In this document: positions 10,452 through 17,651 of the stretch, one piece after another
Layout: the number at the start of each line of letters is the position of its first letter
Numbering within the stretch: position 1 is the stretch's first letter
DNA from: Sphingobacterium sp. GVS05A
GTDB taxonomy: Bacteria; Bacteroidota; Bacteroidia; Sphingobacteriales; Sphingobacteriaceae
Assembly (NCBI RefSeq): GCF_019969845.1
Contig: NZ_JAHXYR010000004.1
Coordinates: forward strand, 558,001 to 622,000
Length of the DNA stretch: 64,000 nt
Direction of reading: 5' to 3'
Notes under the pieces: generated by a model
Database searches by the model: none
What the model was told of the DNA's origin: nothing
What the model saw: the letters and a program-made list of their open reading frames with translations, nothing else
Made by a program: the position numbers and the translations under genes

Positions 10452-12014
10452 TTATTTATTTAATTTTTCATTGTCGGCAGCCCGCAGTTCTTTTTTGAGA
10501 ATTTTACCAGTTGCGGATATAGGCAATGCATTGGCAAAGTGGATCACACGGGGATATTTATATTTCGCCAAACGATCTTTTGTCCAACGCATCAGCTCAT
10601 CTTCGGAGATTTCCTCCTGCTCTTTTAGAACTACAACTGCTTTTATTTCCTCCCCAAGTTTTTCATCGGGGATACCTATAACAGCAACTAGAGAAATTGC
10701 TGGATGTTTCATCATAATTTCTTCTACCTCCCTAGAGTAGACATTCATACCTCCACGAATGATCATATCTTTTGTTCGATCCACAATAAAGTAGAAACCT
10801 TCGTCATCCCGATAAGCTACGTCCCCCGAATGCATCCAACCATTCTCAATGGCTTCTTCTGTTGCGGTATGTTTATTATAATAACCTTTCATAACATTAT
10901 GTCCCCTGAAAACCAGTTCCCCGGTCTCATAGTTCGGTAGGGTATTGCCATCCTGATCTATAATTTTCACATCTACGCCCCATACCGGGAGTCCAATAGA
11001 TCCTGGCTTGCAGCCTAAACGGATATCATTAAAAGTGACGACCGGAGAGCCTTCACTCATTCCATACCCTTCAATCACTTGAACATTGAACCGATCCTGA
11101 AAATCTTGTAATACTTTGACCGCTAGGGATGCCCCTCCAGAGACGCAGAGTCTTAAACTGTTGCTGATGTCTTCGTCCCTAAGCTGTTGATGATGGAAGT
11201 TGAGTAGCGCCCAGTACATAGTAGGAACACCAGCAAAAACTGTGATGTTTTGTTGCACAATGATTTCCATAATAGTCTGCGGATCAAATCGAGGCACCAG
11301 TACGTGTTTTGCGCCCCTATAGATCCCGGTATTCATCAGTGTTGTCATTCCAAAGATGTGAAATAGGGGCAAGACCAGTAATTGTACGTCGCGATTACTT
11401 GTTTCAAAGAGATCCGCAACGAGCTGAGCATTGCAGAACAGATTGAAATGAGTAAGTTCTGCACCTTTTGGGAGGCCAGTCGTCCCGGATGTATAGACTA
11501 AAACAGCCCTGTCATCTGCTCCAGTCTGTGCACTCGTAAACTCGTTGGAATGGCTTTTTATAAAATTATTATAATATATGATCCGTTCGTCAACAAATTG
11601 GATATTTTGATCTAGTGTAATGAAATGTATGCATTGAGATGCCTTGCTGAACGCATAAAAACATTGATCGGCTATAGGTAAAGTTTCTTCGTTGGAGTAA
11701 CAGAAATATACCTTTGCATTACTGTCATCCAAGTGATATAGGATCTCATCCTTTTTCAATAAAATATTTAGTGGGACAACAATGGCGCCCAGTTTAAGCA
11801 CAGCATAATAGATCACTGGAAAATCGATGATATTTGGTACAGACATCGCGATTTTGTCGCCAGTGGTTACTCCGATACTTTTTAATGCATTGGCTAGACG
11901 GTTTACCTGTTGATTCAATTGCGTGTAACTCATTTCTATTTTGCCATCGGAGATAGCAACATGGTTTGCATAGCGTCTTGCAGAATCTTCAAGAATTAAA
12001 GATAGATTAAACAT
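10452..12014 (-). CDS. Acyl-CoA synthetase, AMP-forming (FadD-like)
   Basis: A 520-residue adenylate-forming ligase that activates a carboxylic acid with ATP and CoA. The P-loop YTSGTTGLPKG is near residue 170. GYGMSEG (A5), SGDVAYRDDEGF (A7), DRTKDMIIRGGMNVY (A8) and TGKILKKELR (A10 with the catalytic Lys) are all intact. It is cytoplasmic. I use the ATG at 12014; the frame is open to a TTG at 12038. It is the first gene of the operon, so it probably activates the acid released by the hydrolases. Whether the acid is a fatty or an aryl acid cannot be told. Confidence 0.9.
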   Translation of the reverse strand: MFNLSLILEDSARRYANHVAISDGKIEMSYTQLNQQVNRLANALKSIGVTTGDKIAMSVPNIIDFPVIYYAVLKLGAIVVPLNILLKKDEILYHLDDSNAKVYFCYSNEETLPIADQCFYAFSKASQCIHFITLDQNIQFVDERIIYYNNFIKSHSNEFTSAQTGADDRAVLVYTSGTTGLPKGAELTHFNLFCNAQLVADLFETSNRDVQLLVLPLFHIFGMTTLMNTGIYRGAKHVLVPRFDPQTIMEIIVQQNITVFAGVPTMYWALLNFHHQQLRDEDISNSLRLCVSGGASLAVKVLQDFQDRFNVQVIEGYGMSEGSPVVTFNDIRLGCKPGSIGLPVWGVDVKIIDQDGNTLPNYETGELVFRGHNVMKGYYNKHTATEEAIENGWMHSGDVAYRDDEGFYFIVDRTKDMIIRGGMNVYSREVEEIMMKHPAISLVAVIGIPDEKLGEEIKAVVVLKEQEEISEDELMRWTKDRLAKYKYPRVIHFANALPISATGKILKKELRAADNEKLNK

Positions 12015-12068
12015 AGATTTATAACTGGTTAGTTTCAAGTACTCTAAATGGAGTCTCCTAATGTGTTA

Positions 12069-12141
12069 TAAAGTTATGTTAACATAGTAAATTGTATTGT
12101 ATCGAAACGGAAATGCTTTGATACGAAATGGGAGTATTTTA
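12069..12141 (-). promoter_or_regulatory. Operon promoter with 21-bp tandem activator site
   Basis: Two copies of a 17-base motif, beginning CGAAACGG at 12103 and CGAAATGG at 12124, match at 12 of 17 positions and differ only by transitions. Their period is exactly 21 bp. On the minus strand a near-consensus -7 box TAACTTTA lies at 12076-12069. Two-turn direct repeats just upstream of the core promoter are typical AraC-family half-sites, and the AraC gene starts next door. Confidence 0.55.
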
Positions 12142-13035
12142 ATGCGCTGAATTTAGCCTATCTTGTAATGGGGAGGTGCCGAAAAAACGTTGATACAGGC
12201 TAGAGAAATGCCCTCTATTACTATAACCTATTATTTGGCTGATTGTTACAATAGGTAGGTCAGTGGTTCTAATAAGTTCACGGGCCTGTTCAAGACGTAG
12301 TTTGATATGGTATTGATGAATCGGTAAACCATATATTTTCTTGAAATTTTTTTTAAGATCATATTCGTTTAACCCGACTTTTCTACTAAGAAGTTTGATA
12401 GAGAGCGTTTTGTTGATATGATTCTGTACAATCTCATGAGCATTATTTACCGCTGAAAGATGCCGATTGGATATATCATCAAAGTGGAGATCTATTTCTT
12501 CAGTACGCAGATAATCGATCCAATAATAAATGAATTCCAGCATTTTGCTCTCTAACAACATTGCGTTGGGAATATCGTCCGGACTCAACGTTAATATTTG
12601 CTTCTGTAGGTTGATGATGTTATTATTGTAACAGTACTTTTCAAAATGATCTGGAAATCGGCCATTATGGAGATTGAGGTATTTTTCAGGAATAAAAAAA
12701 CGGAAACCATCCACTTCAGTGATTTCCCATTCAAATTTTTTATCGCCTTCAATTGAAGCGGAATGTATTTGGCCGTTTTTGTTGACGCGAAAATCTATTA
12801 ATCCTTTTTTACCCACTTGATCCTTTGAGATAAACATAGATTCTTCCTTAAATTTCCATTTCCCTCTAAAATAATGGATATCGTTGCGGATATACAACTG
12901 TAGGGCACCCTCTCCAACATTTTCTGGAAACATAAGGTTTATTGAGTTCCATGCACCATTATTCCCAAAGCTGTAGTTGTTGGTCAATGTAGCTGCAAAA
13001 TCTGCAGGGTCGATGTAAGGCAATTTAAGTTCCAT
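12139..13035 (-). CDS. AraC-family transcriptional regulator
   Basis: A 298-residue regulator with an unassigned N-terminal sensing domain (about 1-190) and a C-terminal pair of AraC helix-turn-helix motifs (about 200-295; LSRKVGLNEYDLKKNFKKIYG and the IGYSNRGHFSSLYQRFFGTSP helix). It lies directly upstream of the ligase-hydrolase-receptor operon on the same strand. A tandem site with 21-bp period overlaps its 3' end and the gap, so it most likely activates that operon in response to the imported compound. Confidence 0.88.
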   Translation of the reverse strand: MELKLPYIDPADFAATLTNNYSFGNNGAWNSINLMFPENVGEGALQLYIRNDIHYFRGKWKFKEESMFISKDQVGKKGLIDFRVNKNGQIHSASIEGDKKFEWEITEVDGFRFFIPEKYLNLHNGRFPDHFEKYCYNNNIINLQKQILTLSPDDIPNAMLLESKMLEFIYYWIDYLRTEEIDLHFDDISNRHLSAVNNAHEIVQNHINKTLSIKLLSRKVGLNEYDLKKNFKKIYGLPIHQYHIKLRLEQARELIRTTDLPIVTISQIIGYSNRGHFSSLYQRFFGTSPLQDRLNSAH

Positions 13036-13277
13036 TTTCTTAACAATTGGTTTAATTCGGTATTAAGCTAATGATTCTACTGTAGCTAATATAAACATTT
13101 TCAGTGGATTAAAAGGTGATGTAAAAGTAAGAATTTTCATCACCTGTGTATGTGATCGTCCCTTCTAGATGCAAATTAATTCATATATGGAGTTTAATTG
13201 CAAAACTAAGGTCGTAGTCGTGATGTGAAATGTTGAAGAAAATTCATAGATTCATGGTGGATTAATCGAGAAATCTT

Positions 13278-13805
13278 ATGTCATTTTACCAAACAATCTC
13301 AAGAATAGGTTCGAAATATCTAGGAGTTGCGAAGACTTTTAAATGGGGATTTAACCTCTCACCGATGTACAGACGTAGTACGGGCCGAATAGAATATGTA
13401 TCGGATGATCTATATGATATCCGTATTAGGCTTCCCATCAGTTATAAAAACAGAAATTATATGGGAACAATTTTTGGTGGCAGCATGTTTTCTGCAGTTG
13501 ACCCTATTCCTATGGTACAACTTATTAATTTATTGGGTAACAAATATGTAGTTTGGGATAAGGCGGCCGAAATTTATTTTAAACGTCCTGGAAATGAAGA
13601 TTTATATGCTTATTTCCAGTATACAAAAGAAGAGCTAGAGGAGATAATTGCTGGGGTAGAAAGCGACAAGGAAATAGAAATAATAAAAGTAACTAAGCTT
13701 ACGAATAAAGATCAATCGATTATATTTTGTGAAATTCGAAAAACTATTTATATCGCAGATAAAGAGTATTTTAAAAATAAACGAAAAAAAGGTGAATCCA
13801 CCTGA
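13278..13805 (+). CDS. DUF4442 hotdog-fold protein
   Basis: A 175-residue cytoplasmic protein that matches the DUF4442 family (a thioesterase-like hotdog fold). The core FGGSMFSAVDPIPMVQL with helix, then AAEIYFKRPG, is the recognisable part. No signal peptide. Members are probably acyl-CoA or acyl-ACP thioesterases, but none of the catalytic chemistry is proved by the sequence. It stands alone between the AraC gene and a convergent hypothetical gene. Confidence 0.8.
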   Translation: MSFYQTISRIGSKYLGVAKTFKWGFNLSPMYRRSTGRIEYVSDDLYDIRIRLPISYKNRNYMGTIFGGSMFSAVDPIPMVQLINLLGNKYVVWDKAAEIYFKRPGNEDLYAYFQYTKEELEEIIAGVESDKEIEIIKVTKLTNKDQSIIFCEIRKTIYIADKEYFKNKRKKGEST

Positions 13806-13866
13806 TTATTGCCCCCCTCGTTCTTTCAGATTGCAGGATAACCGGGTAAAGCTATGGATTAAATTT

Positions 13867-14202
13867 TTATTTACTGGCGTAATAACAACTTTGACTATAA
13901 AGACGCTGTAAATTTGCAGTCGAAAGCCAGTTATATTTTGTGAGTATAAACTGTTTGAATTGGTTGAATGCTACAAATTCAACTCCTGAATCGGAGCGAA
14001 TGGGATTCTCGGCCACGTAGTTATGTGCAATTTGATGTACCCTCTTGCAGATCAGATTGCATTCTTCCTGTTGTCGCTTATTTAGATTAGGAAATTTAAT
14101 TTCCAGCCTTTCATTTATAGGTTTTAACCAATTTTTTCCAAATTCCATGGATAGTTGGAGTCCATAATTTAATACTTCAATTGATAGGTTCATTTGAGCC
14201 AT
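13867..14202 (-). CDS. Hypothetical protein, 111 residues
   Basis: I do not recognise this protein. It is soluble and helical in appearance, with a Cys in ECNLICKRVHQIAHNYV and a C-terminal KYNWLSTANLQRLYSQS stretch. No signal peptide or membrane segment. The codon use looks coding and the other frames are broken, so I take it as real. It is convergent with the DUF4442 gene. Confidence 0.55.
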   Translation of the reverse strand: MAQMNLSIEVLNYGLQLSMEFGKNWLKPINERLEIKFPNLNKRQQEECNLICKRVHQIAHNYVAENPIRSDSGVEFVAFNQFKQFILTKYNWLSTANLQRLYSQSCYYASK

Positions 14203-14472
14203 AAATCATAATAAGTTTGTTGATCTAGTTTTGTTTTTGCTCGCTATAGACGCTTACTTGTATAGGTTCTTGATTAGCTTTTTATACTATTTCTAAGATA
14301 GCAATTTATCCTTAAAAACGTATTTATCATCTCTGTAACAATTTAAACCGAATCCTACCTGTTGCCATTTTTGGAATAGCCCATTTCAGGATTGTCTTAT
14401 TCTTGATGCTTCTTTTTTATGTGGAAAGGACATTATTGACTTATAATAAATATAGCTAAACGTACTACTTTC

Positions 14473-14679
14473 TTGATTGAAAATAAGATTCTAAACGATT
14501 ATATTTATTTTGTCATTGCCGGTTACCATACATTGATCCTAAATAAAGAAAATCAGGCATTGGACGATTACCTAGTTTTCAAGACCAGAAATGTGATAAC
14601 CGTTTTGTTCAAATTAATAATAAATTATGTTAAGTTATATCGCAGCGATCTGCCTAGTTTTCTTGGGAATAATGCTTAA
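14473..14679 (+). pseudogene. Truncated copy of the 60027 gene's 3' end
   Basis: The open frame encodes 68 residues. Only its middle part, bases 14521-14582, is meaningful. There 57 of 62 bases match 60261-60322, the 3' end of the small gene at 60027-60335, and the shared protein motif ends in LDDYLVF. The sequence before and after does not match. It is a fragment of a duplicated gene, not a working one. Confidence 0.6.
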
Positions 14680-14782
14680 ATATTCCTCCCAAGACAGTTA
14701 TAGTCCATTAAGAAAATATTGGATTTTTTTTACGATTGGAGGGTTGTTGTCCCTACTTTATAACCTATTTCAATTACTTTAG
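14627..14782 (+). CDS. Small membrane protein, 51 residues
   Basis: A short frame ATG to TAG that overlaps the preceding fragment in another frame. It encodes two hydrophobic segments, IAAICLVFLGIML (about 5-17) and IFFTIGGLLSLLYNLFQLL (about 33-51), joined by a polar loop KYSSQDSYSPLRKYW. Two predicted membrane helices with a basic turn and sensible codon use support a real gene. Function unknown. Confidence 0.5.
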   Translation: MLSYIAAICLVFLGIMLKYSSQDSYSPLRKYWIFFTIGGLLSLLYNLFQLL

Positions 14783-14797
14783 GTGATATACAAAATT

Positions 14798-15217
14798 TTA
14801 CTTTTGTTTGGTACGGTCGTAAGCTATGTTCAAGAGGTAACATGCATAGCTTACATCTTGTTTATTGTGAAGGTGAAAACTTACCCATCCTGAATTTTTA
14901 TATACATGATGATCCTTAATTTTTCCTTCAAGCATCAGCGATTGTTTTAGTTGTTTATTTAATAAGATGTCCAATAAGCCATTACTGTGTACATGTGCAA
15001 ACTCTCTTCCCTTATAATTAAACTGAGTCCCACCATATTTATGTATTCCAATCGTAGTTTCGGGCATCCGCGTCACATCTTCTTCTAGTTCGTCGATCCA
15101 ATCCAGTAATTCAGGCTTGGTAACGAGCATCCAAAATCTCATGAGACTATCAAATATAATGGCGACTAAAGGGATATCCTTTAAAAAGCCAGCTCTTTTC
15201 ACTACAAAAGAAAACAT
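14798..15217 (-). CDS. Luciferase-domain (DUF5519-like) protein
   Basis: A 139-residue protein resembling the small luciferase domain family (DUF5519). Typical features are the helical N terminus, the GIHKYGGTQFNYKGREFAHVHSNGLLD core with its conserved His pair, and the SGWVSFHLHN strand near the C terminus. No light reaction is implied by that name; the biochemical role is unknown. It starts three bases after the stop of the SRPBCC membrane protein gene upstream, so the two form an operon. Its last 40 bases have an imperfect echo at 49269-49312. Confidence 0.75.
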   Translation of the reverse strand: MFSFVVKRAGFLKDIPLVAIIFDSLMRFWMLVTKPELLDWIDELEEDVTRMPETTIGIHKYGGTQFNYKGREFAHVHSNGLLDILLNKQLKQSLMLEGKIKDHHVYKNSGWVSFHLHNKQDVSYACYLLNIAYDRTKQK

Positions 15218-15220
15218 AGT

Positions 15221-16150
15221 CTATCTCTCGCTTAATAACTTAATATGCTCCATTACTCTAAAGTGGACATTCCTGGTGATACTTTCTGCCCAAAGATCAT
15301 AGTACCAAGTAGGGAAGACATGAAGGTTATACCAACTGTTCCCAATAAGGGTGGTGGTGCCATTTCCATTATCTTTCAATATAAATTCACCTCTTTTTAT
15401 ATCGATATGTCCCATAATTTCAGGGTCTTTGGGTTGATCAACGATATCAAAAATTAGGTTTTTATTGATATCAAATCTTACAATCTTCTCATCGAAGATA
15501 TATCCATTGCTAAAAATGCATTTTCGGTTTGCACCCAGTTTATGCTCACTTACCGTTGTAGCCATTGGGCTGGGCATCCCTATTTTAAAGAGCCAATAGT
15601 TTTCCTTCTGGGAGATCGGATCGAAGGCAACCACGTGTTGCCATACCTCAGCTGGACTCGCATGAATCAATATCTCATCAGAAACCATATTTTCGTGATA
15701 ATGGTTGCTTAGGGAGTCAACAATAAAAATTCCAAGTAATAGGCTCACAATGCTTATATTCAATTTTTGATTTCTCTTTTTAAACATTGCTCTTCCAATA
15801 AAGGCGCCCGCGATGATAAAGCTAAAAATAAGAGGCGAAACAATTAGAAGACAGATAAAGCCCTCACCTAGGAAGAAAAAACTCATTGAGATCGCAATAA
15901 GACAGTTCACGACAGAATGTCCAGTGATTTGTTTTCCCCTTATTCCAGTGTCTTTCCAAAACCAAGCAGTGATAATACCCATCAACATTGGAATAATCAC
16001 AAACTCTGAAAAAACAAGTATACCTGGATCTTTGGGCATCAATGAAGACTGGATGACAATGACTAGGAATGCGAAAATGTTGGCTGTCAAAATTCCTTGA
16101 ACTGTTTTGGAATTTACTACTTTATATAACGTTTCTTTCAAATTCATCAT
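15221..16150 (-). CDS. Membrane protein with C-terminal SRPBCC domain
   Basis: A 309-residue protein. Residues about 20-145 hold four hydrophobic segments (around 18-35, 46-64, 80-120 and 130-147). The C-terminal half, starting at EILIHASPAEVWQHVVAFDPI, is a START/SRPBCC-type ligand-binding fold; LGANRKCIFSNGYIFDEKI and GEFILKDNGNGTTTLIGNSWY are characteristic strands. It is cotranscribed with the luciferase-domain gene. Role unknown; binding of a hydrophobic molecule is a family expectation. Confidence 0.7.
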   Translation of the reverse strand: MMNLKETLYKVVNSKTVQGILTANIFAFLVIVIQSSLMPKDPGILVFSEFVIIPMLMGIITAWFWKDTGIRGKQITGHSVVNCLIAISMSFFFLGEGFICLLIVSPLIFSFIIAGAFIGRAMFKKRNQKLNISIVSLLLGIFIVDSLSNHYHENMVSDEILIHASPAEVWQHVVAFDPISQKENYWLFKIGMPSPMATTVSEHKLGANRKCIFSNGYIFDEKIVRFDINKNLIFDIVDQPKDPEIMGHIDIKRGEFILKDNGNGTTTLIGNSWYNLHVFPTWYYDLWAESITRNVHFRVMEHIKLLSER

Positions 16151-16380
16151 ATTCGATCGTTGATTTTAGTCTATTAAAACTGAGGTCTTTAGTTAAAACT
16201 GTAGCGTTGTCTGCATTCCTTTACAATTTAGTAAGAATTTAAGAGATTGATGATCTTAAATTACGAAACCCATATTTTTTTCGTAAAAACCAACCGTACA
16301 ATCTTATTTAAATCAATATGCCCTATAAATTATGTGGTTGATCCTGAGTGTGATAAAAATTAAATCAATCTCCTGTATTG

Positions 16381-16409
16381 ATTGTTTGCTAATAATATTA
16401 GTAATTTTG
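16381..16409 (+). promoter_or_regulatory. Promoter with palindromic operator for the polymerase operon
   Basis: A Bacteroidota -7 box TAATTTTG lies at 16402-16409 with ATTG at 16381-16384 as -33 (17-bp spacing). Between them sits CTAATA-A-TATTAG (16389-16401), a perfect inverted repeat. A repressor bound there would block RNA polymerase, as expected for a LexA-like damage-response operator. The position also shows that translation begins downstream, at 16470. Confidence 0.55.
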
Positions 16410-16469
16410 AATACAACAACCACCGAAAATAAAAGTCGTGGGGAACGGCTGGATAGCGAATTGAAAAAC

Positions 16470-17651
16470 ATGGAAAGGAGTATAGTACATTGTGATCTAG
16501 ATACATTCTTTGTATCTGTCGAGCGTTTGCAGAATAGCAAGCTAATCGGAGTACCTGTGCTCATAGGGGGGAGTAGTGACCGTGGGGTAGTTGCATCCTG
16601 TTCCTATGAGGCCCGTAAATTTGGCGTACATTCCGCTATGCCGATGCGGTTAGCCCTACGTATGTGTCCCGAAGCTATTGTGGTGCGGGGGGATCATGAT
16701 ATATACAGTCAGTATTCCAGTATTGTGACGCAGATCATCGAAGAGGAGACACCCATTGTTGAAAAAGCAAGTATAGACGAGCATTACCTTGATGTCTCGG
16801 GAATGGACCGCTTTTTTGGCTGTTGGAAATGGACACAAGAGCTTCGCCAGCGGATTATCAAACAAACAGGATTGCCGATCAGCTTTGGACTATCCGTCAA
16901 TAAGACCGTTTCGAAGATCGCTACCGGGACAGCCAAGCCCTGTGGCGAAAAACAAGTTCAAGGCGGTACGGAAAAAGGATTCCTAGCTCCGCTGTCCATC
17001 CGCAAGATCCCCATGGTCGGGGAGAAATCTTTTACCCTGCTGCGTAATATGGGGATCTCCAAGATCGGAACCTTACAGCAGATGGAAGTATTCACAATGC
17101 AGAAAGTCCTCGGCGAGAATGGGATTAACATCTGGCGTAAAGCCAATGGTCTGGACGATTCATTGGTCGTACCTTTTCGTGAACAAAAGTCGATGTCCAA
17201 GGAAAACACCTTTCAGCAGGATACCATCGATATGGATGTACTCCGCCGCACCCTGATCAGCATGATCGATACACTGGCCTTCGATCTGCGGAAAGATCAG
17301 AAGTTGACGAGTTGTGTCACCCTCAAAATCCGTTATAGCAATTTCGATACCCATACCCAGCAGCTGCAGGTCGGTTACACCAACTCCGATCGAAAGTTAA
17401 CGGAAGTTGTGCTCTCCCTTTTTAAGAAACTGTATAGCCGCAGGATGCTGATACGCCTTATCGGCATCAAGTTCTCCGGACTGATCTACGGTTCCTATCA
17501 GACCGACCTCTTTGACGATAATGCCGAAGAGGTCAACCTGATGCAGGCCATGGACAAGATCCGGAAACGTTATGGTACCGAATTTCTGATGAAAGGTATC
17601 TGTGCACCGCTACCAGAGAAAGGAGGGGAGCATGCTCTTAAATCTACATAG
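16470..17651 (+). CDS. dinB: Y-family DNA polymerase IV
   Basis: A 393-residue translesion polymerase. The metal ligands are in HCDLDTFF (about residues 7-14) and SIDEHYLDVSG (about 101-111, catalytic Asp-Glu). FGLSVNKTVSKIATGTAKP is the usual thumb entry, and the little-finger domain fills the C terminus. Active-site acids are intact, which separates it from the inactive ImuB type. The ATG at 16470 is chosen because the promoter lies at 16381-16409, inside the longer frame. The stop overlaps the start of the DnaE-type gene, so both are made together, probably for mutagenic repair. Confidence 0.9.
   Translation: MERSIVHCDLDTFFVSVERLQNSKLIGVPVLIGGSSDRGVVASCSYEARKFGVHSAMPMRLALRMCPEAIVVRGDHDIYSQYSSIVTQIIEEETPIVEKASIDEHYLDVSGMDRFFGCWKWTQELRQRIIKQTGLPISFGLSVNKTVSKIATGTAKPCGEKQVQGGTEKGFLAPLSIRKIPMVGEKSFTLLRNMGISKIGTLQQMEVFTMQKVLGENGINIWRKANGLDDSLVVPFREQKSMSKENTFQQDTIDMDVLRRTLISMIDTLAFDLRKDQKLTSCVTLKIRYSNFDTHTQQLQVGYTNSDRKLTEVVLSLFKKLYSRRMLIRLIGIKFSGLIYGSYQTDLFDDNAEEVNLMQAMDKIRKRYGTEFLMKGICAPLPEKGGEHALKST

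Noticed and set aside
16332..16469. Longer N terminus of Pol IV from an upstream ATG
   Set aside because: The promoter and palindrome at 16381-16409 lie within it, and the extra residues do not fit the family.
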